A DNA stretch of 64,000 nt from Rhyacophila brunnea (lineage: Eukaryota; Arthropoda; Insecta; Trichoptera; Rhyacophilidae), in the NCBI GenBank assembly GCA_022495005.1, contig JAGYXB010000519.1, positions 103,172 through 167,171 on the forward strand. The letters are read 5' to 3'. Positions 46,991 through 58,675 of the stretch are shown piece by piece. Below the pieces are notes generated by a model. It was not told where the DNA came from, made no database searches, and saw nothing but the letters and a program-made list of their open reading frames with translations. The position numbers and the translations under genes are program-made. Numbering within the stretch: position 1 is the first letter of the stretch; each line of letters opens with the position of its first letter.

Positions 46991-46995
46991 CTTAC

Positions 46996-47158
46996 TCTAG
47001 GGCGGTCTGGTAAGCGGTCAGTGCACCGGCTTTGTCTCCGGACTTATCGAGGAGCTTGGCGAGTTGGACGCAGGCCAGAGGACTCCGCGAGGATCTAGCG
47101 GCCCTCGTAGACCACTGAATAGCGGTTTCGCGGGATCCCAGCATCGTCAAACATTCAG
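46996..47158 (-). CDS. BBS4: BBS4, TPR exon B
   Basis: 163 nt between AG (47159-47160) and GTAAGT (46990-46995). The first two bases complete an Ala codon begun in exon A; 53 codons follow; the last two bases begin the Glu codon completed in exon C. It encodes ECLTMLGSRETAIQWSTRAA, then RSSRSPLACVQLAKLLDKSG and DKAGALTAYQTAL. This aligns with the BBS4 TPRs between 'NLGVCYIYL' and 'AVEFSP' of vertebrate proteins. The GC content is clearly above the flanking introns. Conservation is lower than in exons C and D. Confidence 0.85.
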
Positions 47159-47364
47159 CTAATAAAAAATATATTTTTTAATTATTACATTATAATAATA
47201 TTCTTATCTGATAATGATTCCATCATATTGTTCAAGTAATCTCCATCGTCCGCCACGTATCCACACCATTCCAGGCAGATACAATTAATAATGTGTGGCA
47301 ATCATACTACTCAGCATTACATGGGTACAAACTTTAATATAATACAGGGTTTCCCCCCTACACA

Positions 47365-47480
47365 GGGGAACAGATCAAAATCAATGGTTAATGCCTGGAT
47401 TGAATCCCTGTATAACCACCCCGCCCAGTATCCAAATGATCACCTTTCTACGGTCCACTAAAAAACGTCACCAATTATCG
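47365..47480 (+). repeat. Dispersed repeat family R, copy R5 (partial)
   Basis: GGTTAATGCCTGGATTGAAT, CCCTGTATAACCACC and GGTCCACTAAAAAACGTCACC match R3. Only the 3' third is present. Confidence 0.6.
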
Positions 47481-47566
47481 AATTCAGTATGATGCCTTAT
47501 TTCGAACACTATCAAACAAGTAAAATGTCTAAATAAACGTTAACACATTTAAATAACACCTTAGAT

Positions 47567-47930
47567 CAGGGTTTCCCTAACTTTTTCTGCAATGGAACAC
47601 TTCGCGAACCCGGAAATTTTAACGGAACACATGGCTATTTTTAGGTTGGGTAATTCCTACTAGTAAAAATTTATGATTAAAACACATTATTTATTTAATA
47701 ATTATTTTTAAATATAAAACTATAATATAATACAAACATAAAAATATGAATAAATAAAGCACGTAATGCCTTTGATGATTTTGAGTTCTTGAATTGCATA
47801 TCTTCTTGATATCAGGGACAATATTGGTAAGTTGCATTCTAATATCTGGTGTGGCGTCGAGCCTGTTCCTGCACTTTGACTCCGTTGCGGCATAAAAAGA
47901 AAATCCCGCTTCATTCTTAGTCATTTCTTA
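47567..47930 (-). mobile_element. hAT-type element, one end plus transposase C-terminus
   Basis: Left end CAGGGTTTCCCTAACTTTTT. The minus strand 47730-47924 reads NEAGFSFYAATESKCRNRLD then ATPDIRMQLTNIVPDIKKIC. This is the hAT dimerisation motif (CEAGFSALAATKSKYRNRLD type) of the FAM200/ZBED5-like branch. The other end and target duplication were not found; the element seems cut near 47930. Confidence 0.75.
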
Positions 47931-48089
47931 GTATCGTGTTTATCCGAACTTTATTACCTACGTTAAAAGAAAACCAAGAAAATACCAATACCGTGTATTA
48001 TTCATCACTGCCCAAACAAACCATGTCACACACACTCAAGCAACCTTCAGAACTTAAACATAACATCGGGGGTAAGAATAACACTGCGT

Positions 48090-48401
48090 TCATCCCCCCG
48101 ATAAATATATGGACTGTACTAGTATAAATAATAAGGAGAATCCATAAATCCTCACTCATTCATCGAGTCCGTCACTCGACGTTCCACTCGAGTAAAGTCT
48201 ATCAGTTCATTAATAAGTATAATCAATCTCTCGATCACATCGATCTCACCAGTACATCCGTGCCCTCGATTATAATCTGACGCCGTCATCTTTATTATTG
48301 TATTTATTTATTCTTGTAACGATAAATAAACTCTCTCGTCCCAACATCCAAGCAACAAAGATATTATCTTTTCGACCTCATTACCGCCAAAAATGTAACA
48401 A
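48090..48401 (+). mobile_element. Possible LTR-like promoter/polyadenylation fragment
   Basis: A TATAAATAATAAGGAG box at about 48124, an unusually AT-moderate transcribed-looking stretch, AATAAA at about 48326 and a terminal ATGTAACA resemble an LTR. No second LTR, primer-binding site or gag/pol was found, so this remains tentative. Confidence 0.3.
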
Positions 48402-48765
48402 TAAACCGTTGTACCAAGAACACTGATATGCTTGAACATCGCATATTATATAAAATATCTAGGTTAAAGCCACGACGGTGAATTTTCAATATGCATCCTA
48501 AAGCCCAGCGCAGACCGACATGCACATAGTCGCAGTAAATAAACGATGCATGAAAACTGTATACTACTATATTTACGTACAAACACTGACATACAAATCT
48601 GTACCTAAGAGATTAAGTGCGGAAGTCACATTTTTATAATTTTTGAGTTAAATATGCAGAATTAAATATTGTGTATTCACGTTCTCTTAATGCTGAAAAT
48701 TTGGGACTCCAATATCACATGGTTTTCAAAATACTTACTTCTAGTAGTCGATTTCAATTTAAATT

Positions 48766-50300
48766 TATTTATTTTACATATTTTGGACATTAGTCATTAT
48801 AAGTTTAAGACGTTCGCAGTGTTATGCACAAAATCAATAAGTAGATAAGAGATTCTAATTAGAGAAACCGCAACTTCCTCTGATAACAATAGCATCCTCT
48901 GATATCAATAATATTGTCAATTTAAATATTGATTCATTCTAATTAATTACAGAAAACCACAAAACAATAAAATATGTTATTTGTGTTTGATAATTAGAAA
49001 CTTCTAGAACATTATTCTTTTCATATATGAACAATTGCACACGTAATGAATTTGTTAGTTCTCCGTCGACCATTGTCTCTCTAGTATGTAAGTTGGCTTT
49101 CTGTCAATTGTAATAATCTGTATTACTGTAATTTATCTCCGTTTAATAAATCAAACATCTATCAAAAGTTCTTCTATTTCAATTTGATATCTCCTGTCAA
49201 CATTTCCGCTCTCTTTCGCTATTCCTGACAAAACAAAAGAGACTTTAACAGAGTCCTATTGTCATAGTCCTCTGTATAATAATAATAAAATAGCAAATAA
49301 TATCTTACAAGTATAAAGACTATTTAAATTCGTAAATTACGAAACCTAAAAGTACCAGTGAAAGTGATTAACTATCTTACTTAAACTACTCCACTTTTTG
49401 GGGACGTAACAGCAGCATGACATGAAACATTATTATAAAGAAGAAAGAAAAAGAAATGTAATAAATTCGATAAAAATGAAAATATACAAAGAGAACATAA
49501 TATAAACATACAAACGTAGTGAAAATACAATTACATAATATATACAGTAGTTCAAAGAAGTACACTGAATTTGCTAAGGATACCCTATTTTAAGAATTAA
49601 TAAAATAGCGTCCACCTAAACTCATCCTCACGCAAGTGGAATATATCAACACCCGAAGCAATTTCTTTGAACATAGTTATCGCCCTCCCAATTGGCATTA
49701 ACAGTGACAGGTTGGTTCTGCACCTTAGGAGAATAAACAACTGATGCTCCCTATTTCTAAGACAGTTATCAGGGACACACAAGTCAACACTGCCCAGAAT
49801 GGAAGAGTTCTCATTTATACCTCGTATAAGTCGAAAAAAATACGTAGCTAAATAAAAATCTCTTCTAAATAGCAGACTGCAGTATGTAAGCATACCTAAG
49901 AGAATGTCAGTTGGGTAAAGCCACGGATAGTACCCATACAACCTCAAGTAAAAAAGTCTCAAGAATTTATTCTGAACCCTCTCGACCATAAGGCCATACT
50001 TCAACTGATGCGATGTCCAAACAATATACCCACTCTTAAGCCTGCTTCGAACTAAAGAATTAAACAAAAGTTTGAATATCGTAACATCCGAAAAGACCCG
50101 GGAAGTACTCATGACGAAGCCCAACATCTTAAGCGCCTCGTTACAAATGGTAAATATAATATGGCTAATAAATGTCATTTTACTCTCAAACGTAATGCCA
50201 AGGTCCCTTACAGATGATATTCGGGACAGAACTATTCCAACCATTATACTTTAGAGCTGAAAGAGTGAATTTCCAATATAAGTCATTTTTGTTTTAAGCT
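48766..50300 (-). mobile_element. Jockey/CR1-type LINE, 5'-truncated
   Basis: The frame at 49597-50244 codes 215 residues: RDLGITFESKMTFISHI, ALKMLGFVMSTSRVFSD, SLVRSRLKSGYIVWTSHQ, VERVQNKFLRLFY, RRDFYLATYFFRLIRG. These are the conserved blocks at the C-terminal end of Jockey/CR1 reverse transcriptase proteins, after the thumb. The RT catalytic core and endonuclease are missing. A similar reading continues to about 50290 across a stop. The AT-rich 3' region extends left; the 3' motif AAGTTTAAGACGTTCGCAG at about 48805 marks the likely end, although 48860-49440 may include other DNA. Confidence 0.75.
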
Positions 50301-52080
50301 ATACCAAAAAGATTTTTGGGAGAGCTTTAATCAGAACGCGAGTGAGTACTTTAACTAGATTATATTATTAACTATGTTAAAACTGCTCTTCTACAAAATA
50401 TTGAATATGTGACTTCCAGACTTTCAGCTCTAGGCTCTAATAATTAATATTTTTAATTAAAACAATGTCCAAATTTTCTTTTTTCTATCACAGATTTCAT
50501 TGGAAAAGGCAACGTGCGGTTTTAAAGAGTAATATTTAGACTAAATCATGCATATTTTTACGATGTGGACTATTCAAAATATGTATAATTTTAGAGTAAT
50601 GTTTGCAGGTTCGCCGTATTTCAAACAAATGATTGCATTGTGGGTAAAGAGGCAAAATTTTACAAACAACAACTGTATAAGTAATTTGTTTGCGGGAATG
50701 TATATTTAAGTATAATAATCAATGTTATATTATGTTTTATGTGATTTAAAGCAAAGCACTTTTTTACTTTAGCGTTCAAGTAAAACTTAGTCAAGGCCAA
50801 TATACAAATGACTGCATACAAATTATTAAATGGCTAGAAAAGCTACATAAGTGCTAATACCTGTAAAAGTAGTGTTATCAAATTAAAAATATAGTTTAGG
50901 CAGTCCATATTGTACAAATTTACACGATTTAATCAAAACAATATTCCATGTTCCAGGCGTCGATACTTCCGATGAAACAGTAATTTTTAAACCGAAAATA
51001 TCATCACACCTGAAATACTTGTCAATACATTTTCACATATTTTTCTTTCGTCGTGTAATACATAAAATGAACGATTAGTATAAAATAACTTAAATGTGTA
51101 TCATGGAAATAATCAAAACGTTGATCAAATTGCAAATATTTGGAAATCTATATATGTTATATACTTATATTATGTAGATAGATTTTTCAGAGTACTTCTT
51201 ATTGGTAAATAATAATATGTACCTACGTTCAAGTGTTTACTTATAGTCTAGACCGACTTATGAGAAAATTAATGAAATAATATTGGAAAATTTAACAATA
51301 TTATTTACGGAAAACGTTTGTGTGGAATATTTCGATATAATGAAAACTCATTATACAAACAATAATATAAGTTCGAAATTGCTGACTAAAATAATATACA
51401 GCTTCTAATACAAGTTGTTCACTTTACAGTTTACAGAGCAAATAATGACATCAATCCAAGACAACAAATATGTCTATAGACGGATTTACACTTCATGAAA
51501 TTGTTTTTTTTTTAAAGTAACGAGAAAATATAATATTTCAACACTACAATAGGCCATGAGGCACTATGACAGTAATTAGTAAAATGAAGAGAAACAATCC
51601 CAAATACCCAGTCTTTGAAAAAATCACATTAATATATTGTGACCATAGATGTATTAAAAGTAGAGATAGGCAACGATTTGGCTTCCTCATACAATTGAAT
51701 GAACCATGCCGACAACAGCCGATAACTCACGAGAAATGGCGACGCGATAAAAAAAATGCAGGGCATCACGGAGGATTTACTTTGGTCACTAATACGTACC
51801 CATATAATATAATGTTAACGTGGAATTTTTGCCGCAAATTGATTACCAGCCTGTTTCACCATACTTGCCGGCTTCACCATACTTTCATATACCATGTCGC
51901 TCCTACATTGTGACCTTATACCGAGCAGTGAATTAGGGCCCCCCTTATGAAAGACCAGCCTCTTACGCTCTAGATTACTAGGGTCTAGTTATGTTTTTAA
52001 TTTTTAATTGTGTGATATAATTATTACATTTTTTTGTCGACGTTCACTCTAGCCATACGCTAGCAATGATAATTTATTCG
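50301..52080. other. BBS4 intron, no gene seen
   Basis: AT-rich. The open frame at 51566-51913 is not convincing: a piece of it (51580-51640) resembles a decayed SINE-1 complement (CCAGTCTTTGAAAAAATCAC). Confidence 0.4.
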
Positions 52081-52089
52081 TATCTACAA

Positions 52090-52870
52090 AAAATACGGCG
52101 ATCACTTCGACGACACGTCCGCCATCTTAGATTTGGGTCTAGGACGATTAGGCACCGGACAACTACTGGACGCCACGGAATTCGAAAATAAATAGACGTC
52201 AGGTACTTATAGGTACTTTAACAAAAAAATTCAATATTATTATTTATATTTCAATGATTATATTATGATTTAATAGTTGGTGAGAATGTAAATATGCAGA
52301 CGTAAACAATGATTTACTCGTGCATAAGTTTAAGTTCCAACGAAAAAAGAGTTTTTTTATTTTATATAAAACCTTAGGCATGGTAATTCTCAATCCGCGA
52401 TAAAGAATACATTATGTTAAGAGTAAAATGAATTCAACCTACTAAGTAGTAGATAGAAACTGATTAAAATACCTCGTCTACACGTGTCTACGACAGTGCG
52501 GCGTCCAATTGTCCGGAGGCCAGTCGTCTCATTCCCTTAGATAGATTTCGTGCGCAGTGACGTCACATTGTGACGTTTACATTTTACCAAGGATACATGC
52601 TTTTGTATTGACCTCTCGGGCGGATTTGTTACGAAAAATCACACAGACGTAACAAAAAATAATGTCATAAAAGTAGCGCGGCGATGCGCGAGCGGCGCTT
52701 CGGGGATGACTTGTATACCCACGTCTCGCAATTTATTTTGATACATTCACGCTTTTTCAAGCTGTTCTATAATTTTTCTTTAATACTTAAGCAGAGATCG
52801 TTTATTTTTGGAGTCTTGATAATGTGCATGAGCAGTTTTTATTTGGTATGTGAGGTAAGTTCTCTTCTTT
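52090..52870 (+). promoter_or_regulatory. CpG-containing island with inverted repeat; possible promoter
   Basis: Clearly richer in CG than its surroundings (ACGGCGATCACTTCGACGAC, GTAGCGCGGCGATGCGCGAG). GGCACCGGACAACTACTGG near 52150 is mirrored by CAATTGTCCGGAGGCC near 52510, which suggests a small inverted-repeat element in the left part. A frame from ATG 52684 (MRERRFGDDLYTHVSQ) reaches GAG-GTAAGT at about 52853, a good splice donor. This could be a first exon and promoter or a chance combination. Confidence 0.25.
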
Positions 52871-53482
52871 AAGATGATTTTCCGATATTCCTTCTGAGAA
52901 TAATGTACTCTTACAATAATTATTATTAATAATTTAAAAAATATATTTCCACCTTCAACACCGTTTTAGAATATTTTTTTATGATAAATGTAGATTTGTC
53001 GTCACTTCATAACTTTGCACTCCGTAATATATGTTATTAAATATATTACCTATTTATTTATTACTTCATATATTAATACAAGCGAATATCATATATTTTG
53101 ATCTAATTTAATGCGAGGTAATCAGTCGAAGAGGCGTATCAGTGCAGTAAAAAAATGAAAACAAGTTATAAAGCGTATACTCTATGAATAAGTAAATAGT
53201 CGTATACAATTCGTTAGCAACAGAGATTGGCATTTTTTTCTTTCGAATTTGGACAACCAGCATTCAGAGAATCAGTAGACAAAGCATGTATCCATGTTTA
53301 ATAATTTTAGCCGTCAGGGTTTAAGTAACCATCATCTGAGGGGCCCCTCGCGAGGCGCAAAGCCTTCCATTCAATTCCTTCCACACAAAACCTTCCATTC
53401 AATTATCAGTAAGGACTATTTATTATGAATTTAAAATTGGAATAATAACAAAATGTCTTGATCGAATTTCAGGAACAAAAAA

Positions 53483-53975
53483 AATCGGTGTGTGTTCTTA
53501 TGTACGCGCGTTAGAAGTTATACTTCTTTGGCGTAACAAAACAAAAACAAAACTTGTGATAAACTAGATTCTTTGACTAACTCTTAATTATCTCTTTAAA
53601 TTACAGACTCAAGAAAAAGGACCGCTTATTGGAACGCCGTTGGTTTATTTCTATACACTTTAACTTATTATTAACTGACGTTTAAACGTTTGTTTACGTA
53701 AGGAATTGCAAATGGCCGACAATAATAAATTCGCTGCCTAGGCAACGGAACAATTCTACACTATAATATTATACTGTATAATCGTCACGATTGGAGTATC
53801 ATACTGTGGCGTAATGGTAGTGCGTTCTGCTGATAACCAAATAATCGGTGGTTCGAATCCAATCGAGTACGTTTATTTTTGTGTGAAAAAATAAATTATG
53901 TGTTACATGTCACACGCCAAAAATACACTCTGATCTGATTTTCCAAACGCGCCTAAAGAAGTATAACTTTAAAAA
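53483..53975 (+). repeat. Repeat with tRNA-Ile-like core, copy 2
   Basis: Collinear with 40197-40755. The core 53795-53871 keeps the CTGATAA loop but its anticodon stem has decayed (TTCTG / CCAAA). It sits inside tRNA-Asn locus 2. Confidence 0.6.
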
Positions 53976-54327
53976 TTAAGGATGGAAAGTTAAAAAATAA
54001 ACAAATCGAGGTTATAATTTGTAGTATTTTTTTGTAAAATGTTCTATAATTCCGATAATTTCGAGAAGAAGTTTTTTCAGCATTTAATTTGACCTTCTTG
54101 GATTGAAAGGTCAAGAATCACTGCTGTAACTGATTTTAGTCCATAATGACTTATTATTGAATTGAAATAGAAAATCATGACGCAACGTGTTATCAATTCG
54201 GTACCAACGTAATGATAGTCACGTTTCATTGAATCTGATAGATGTTATTCAATAATAGTATTTACCTCATAGCATTTCCATACCGATTAAATTTACTAGA
54301 TTTTAAAATTTTTCATCTTTCGCACAG

Positions 54328-54346
54328 GCCTTCGTGGCGCAATGGC

Positions 54347-54382
<36 letters not shown>

Positions 54383-54399
54383 GAGCCCACCCGGGGGCG
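54328..54399 (+). tRNA. tRNA-Asn (anticodon GTT), second copy
   Basis: Identical over 72 nt to the gene at 7431-7502, with intact acceptor, D, anticodon (CTGTTAA loop) and T arms and both internal promoter boxes. It is followed one base later by a run of seven T. The flanks have diverged while the tRNA has not, as expected for a gene under selection or conversion. Confidence 0.95.
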
Positions 54400-54408
54400 A
54401 TTTTTTTG
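54400..54408 (+). terminator. Pol III terminator of tRNA-Asn copy 2
   Basis: Seven T residues directly after the tRNA 3' end. Confidence 0.85.
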
Positions 54409-55042
54409 AAAATATTATTTTTTATTTATAATTACCTCTGAATAAAAATATAAGTACCTAATCTATATTCAATAAGTAAATTAATAAATAAATATAAATT
54501 CATAAAAATATGACAATAAAAACAGTAAATTTCATCTTAGTCATGTTCACTTCAAGATCGCATTTCCTGACAATTCTGTGAGGAAAATGAAGAAAATTTT
54601 CAACCCCTATTATTACATATTACAGATGTGTTTTGGTTAAGAAAAGGTATTTTTCTTCATTATTATTGATGGACATTGGACAGTATTGTACCAAATTGAT
54701 AAATAATTGCAGAAGATATAGCTATATTTTTATGGTAATCGTCAATAAGCAGTATCTAGCTTAAGTGGGGTTTCTACATGTCGACCAGATGAATAACTAC
54801 ATCTATCAATTATTTATGGTGGCTAAATTCAAAAAACGAAAACTTGAGGTGTAGAAATGGTATGTATCATTAAAATCAAGACAAACAACGTACCTACTGT
54901 TTAAGCTGTAAAATAATATTCAATATGATTAATTTTAATATACAAGTTTCTGGCGAAAATCCGTACCCCAATGATCCTTCGACACCTGTTACCGTTCCTA
55001 CTAGTTTAGATAGCATGGTTCGATACCTAGATTTGCGTTCTT

Positions 55043-55225
55043 ATGGATGGCCGAGCGGCTAACGTGTCAGTTTATAATGTCGTGGGTCTCAGGTTTGAAT
55101 ACTGTTTTTCAACGTCTGTTTGGAGTCATAATATGGACCTAATAGGTTGAGCAAGTGGTTAACACAAACCTCTACTCTGTGGAGGTCCATACGATCTCCT
55201 TACGATTGGTCATGGTCGAAAAATG
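55043..55225 (+). mobile_element. SINE-2 copy
   Basis: tRNA-like head GGATGGCCGAGCGGCTAACG with weak B box CAGGTTTGAATACTG, then GACCTAATAGGTTGAGCAAG and CTGTGGAGGTCCATACGATC. The body is shortened compared with 29410-29640. Confidence 0.7.
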
Positions 55226-55303
55226 TTTGTTACACACCGTATGCATATTTTGGATATTGATAATTGGTATAAAACATAATATTAATATGTATCTAACTAA
55301 GTA

Positions 55304-55754
55304 GAGACCGAAAAGTTTAAGACTATACTTCAGCTGGGACACGGTCTAAAACGATCGTGGCTACGCGACGCGAAGATTGTGCAAATGACGCGCGCAGAAC
55401 AAAACATAATTTGTCATAAAAAGTCAACATGCATCCATTTAATGTTATGTTTATTGTTCTATTACTAATAATAATAATAATATATTCATTGACATGTTTT
55501 CTTTTTCAAGTAAATGGATAACGTTTTTTAGTCATCTTTACACGATTTAAGAATTAATTCCCCGTCACCGTCACAAACCAAATTGACGTGTTCACAGCTC
55601 GACTTTCGCTCTCCGATTGCCAGCCAGTCCGAAATTTCGTCGCACCTATAGTTGAAAATTATTTGCCGTTTCACTGAAGTACCGACTAAACGTGAGGCTC
55701 CGGTGCATGGTGTAAGCTATGCAGCGAAGCTTCACGTTAAACTTGTCAGTCTCT
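55304..55754. mobile_element. TA-flanked inverted-repeat element
   Basis: 451 bp. Left GAGACCGAAAAGTTTAAG and right complement GAGACTGACAAGTTTAACG, with TA at both ends. Interior GC-moderate, non-coding. A Tc1/mariner-type miniature element is likely. Confidence 0.65.
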
Positions 55755-56299
55755 AGCAGTAATTTATTGTTATAAGTCTGCCAGAAGCTAGTGTCGACCA
55801 AATCTACGAAGTATTGTGAATTTACTGGATATTGGGATGAATATAGATGAATTTGAGAAGAAGAAGAGAGAATAAAGTTAAGATGATATTTTGCATAATA
55901 GAAAGTTGTTAAGATATAATTATGTTCTAAATATTATGTATATTTGTTTTTAATAAATATCATTACCAAAGAAAAGCATAGAAAAAAAAATAATCGTAAT
56001 CGGATACAAGCTTTTAAAGCTCTTCATAATAATATCATTTTGATAATGAAAATAATAAAGTCTTTTTTATTATTATTGACAAGATTTTTATTCCTCGAAT
56101 ATTTAGTGACTTTTTGATCGGCCATTTTGTAACATTTAAAACTCACGCAACGTTTACATTATGTTGTTTGTAAAACAAAGTTTGTTTTTCTGGTGTATCG
56201 ATTAGATTTACATTTATATTTTTTGCCGATAAGTGCCTTTTAAAATTAGAAAGATAAATTCATAATGAATATCGTAGGTACATCGTAGGCTACGGATTC
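55755..56299. other. No gene seen
   Basis: AT-rich intronic sequence without recognisable features. Confidence 0.4.
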
Positions 56300-56730
56300 G
56301 GAAACTTGTACGCACTTCACCGTGAAATGTTGTATCGGAAATATATATCCGTATTTTAAAGACCGTCCAACCTCTTTGGGTCGTATAGTACTGACATAAA
56401 ATGCATGTCTAAATAAAACACGGTTCTTGTCTGTATACAGGAAGCCAACAGCAAATTTTGAAAATAGCCGATATACTGGATTATTTGTTAGGTTAGGTTA
56501 TGTTAGGTTTTCATTCTTGAATGCATGAATTTTGCCAAAATCGGGTATGAAAATTGAATTAACGTTCATTTATTGAATCTAATAAAATTGGAGACGTATA
56601 GTATTTGGTCATCTCTTTCCGAAAGAAAGCTCACGGCGAACTCTGCCACAGGGAAAATTTCCCGTACGTAATTACGTAAAACATTTAATGTTTTACGTTC
56701 AATTTACATGTAAGCCGTAGGCTAGGCTAA
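56300..56730 (+). repeat. Family V repeat, copy 2
   Basis: Second copy of the repeat at 45415-45840, with the same block order and about the same length. Confidence 0.75.
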
Positions 56731-57365
56731 ATTGATTGAATTACTAAGTATGAAACCGAAATAAAGTGCATAATGTTAGTTACATACATACAGTCAGCTA
56801 AATTAAATCAAAATAACATGTTTATCGATCTGCTTTGATAATCTTCCAACAGACGGCACGTACTGTCGAATCACAATTGCTTACTAATGCATTTGTGTTG
56901 AAATTATACATACTATTTAAACACGCATTTACCGGTATGTATATTGGGACAACAATTAATTTATATTTATATGTTAGTCTGTTACTAATGAATACAAATA
57001 CTTTTAATAAATAAATTTTATTTTTATAAAAGTAGGCGTCAAATAGGTTTCTAATAAGGAGTATTCGCCATTCCTCATTATTCGATATATACGGAAGTGG
57101 AGGTAGAAAAAAGTTCGCGATCTGATAGAGATAATAAATTTAATTAAATCTACCTACGGACTTTTTCTCTAAAGTTCTATTATTAACATTGCTTTTTCTA
57201 ATTATTAGAATTATAAGGGGTGTAGTTGATATTTGTTTGTCAACTACCCCCGTTATTATTTTATATTCAGACGGTTGCTTTTGTATATTGTGACATGTGA
57301 TATTGTATGGGCAGCGTTGAAGGAAAACACGAGTTGGTATTTGTATCGTTTATATGGCATAAATA
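56731..57365. other. No gene seen
   Basis: No features recognised apart from short open frames. Confidence 0.4.
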
Positions 57366-57373
57366 CATTAGTG

Positions 57374-57946
57374 CAGTGGTTCTTAACCTTGTTGGAGGTA
57401 CTGACCCCCACCAGTTTCATATCCGCATTCACCGAACCCTTCTTAATTGGAAAAATTAAATATGATTTTTCTTCAAATTCAAAACATAGGTATATAATTA
57501 CTGGTGCACAAAATGGACCGTGAATAAACATCACTGTACTAAACTGTACTAAACAAAAACATAATAATGAATATTTACTGCAAATTAGTGTGACTTCTGC
57601 TGTTGTCTTTCAGAGACCAGTTCAGAAATGCGCGGCTTCGCCTTGGCAAGTGCCACTCTCATGTCATTTTCGCAACAAAGTCTGTTCCTTTTCTTCGTTT
57701 TTATGTCCAGCATCCTCGAAAAGGATTGCTCGAAAAGATCACAAGTCGATTACTGAGCGCACCAAATTCCCTGTAGCACAGATGGGCCAAGCGATGTTGC
57801 GTGATCACCTGCAGCCAATGATGGCCAAGCGGGGTGTGTCATCACCAATCATATGAGTCGGGTGTATGTCTTGACCTCCGCCGAACCCCTGAGACTGACT
57901 CACCGAACCCCTGGGGGTTCAATCGAACCCAGGTTAAGAACCACTG
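57374..57946 (-). mobile_element. hAT-type element with transposase remnant, copy B
   Basis: 573 bp, ends CAGTGGTTCTTAACCTTG and complement of CAGTGGTTCTTAACCTGG, perfect 8-bp duplication CATTAGTG (57366-57373, 57947-57954). Opposite orientation to copy A. The minus strand holds remnants of the same FAM200/ZBED5-like C-terminal region (near 57590-57760), broken by a different internal rearrangement at about 57735-57840. Confidence 0.88.
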
Positions 57947-57954
57947 CATTAGTG

Positions 57955-58550
57955 GTTATTACACGGGAGATAGCATGAAGTTATATTAAACTATGTTTTA
58001 GTGTAAAGGTTTAACACGACTCTTTTAACTTGATAATCTTAGCGCCCTTGTAACCTCTACATAGATTCAAGGTCTCTAGACAACTGTCAATTCCGACTTG
58101 CCATTGTCTATGCTCTAAACATGAGCATTGACAGTAACGTGTCAGTTGTAGAGTTGGGTAAAACCTCTACAGAATACACCGCCTCCACAAACCCACACCA
58201 CCCGACCCGCACGAGATGTCATTGTAACTATCGACATTTCTGTCAGATCTCGAATCCATGCGATCTTCTTCATTTAGGTGCAAACCTGAGATAGGCGCTG
58301 TTCAAAAACAATTTTCATATCGTGAGAAAAATCATTGTCACAAAACTTGCAATAATGGGATTTATCATTGTGTAAGTGCATCGGTGCTAAGGTTATATTA
58401 TTAAATTTGAAAAAATATTTTGAATAGAATATTGGTGCCGAGTGGACGGCGTCTTTTTTTGTTTCAAACTAACAAAAAGATGGTCGCCGATATGAACGAA
58501 ATTTAATTGAACACTGGACGCATAGTTATTGGTTAATTTCATCGTAGTGA
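57955..58550. other. No gene seen
   Basis: Intronic sequence between BBS4 exons A and B; nothing recognised. Confidence 0.4.
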
Positions 58551-58554
58551 TGAG

Positions 58555-58620
58555 GCAGTTGCATTATTGGTAAAGCACATTGACCGGAATAGATGCGTAT
58601 TCGAGTCCCGCCGGCAGCAA
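58555..58620 (+). repeat. tRNA-like sequence
   Basis: A-box-like TTGCATTATTGGTAAAGC and B box GTATTCGAGTCCCGC are spaced as in a tRNA, followed by an eight-T run. The acceptor stem does not pair, so it is a relic or SINE head. Confidence 0.35.
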
Positions 58621-58675
58621 TATATATTTTTTTTATATTAACCATAGGTATATTATTTATTGTTATTTTAATTAC

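Larger units (their letters stand above)
53398..54735 (+). repeat. Duplicated segment carrying tRNA-Asn, locus 2
   Basis: Matches 6275-7950. The left 80 bp (GGACTATTTATTATGAATTT.. to TTTCAGGAAC) are followed by the tRNA-Ile-like repeat and then, from about 53990, by one 111-bp unit, GACCTTCTTGGATTGAAAGG, the tRNA gene, and downstream homology to about 54735. No family X element is present here. Confidence 0.75.

Noticed and set aside
51566..51913. 115-codon plus-strand frame
   Set aside because: Part overlaps a decayed SINE-1-like complement; no family resemblance.
52684..52872. Possible first coding exon
   Set aside because: Not called as CDS because downstream exons and homology are lacking; kept only as a weak regulatory candidate.
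57233..57534. Overlapping plus and minus frames over 90 codons
   Set aside because: They cross the left boundary of hAT copy B, so are chance frames.
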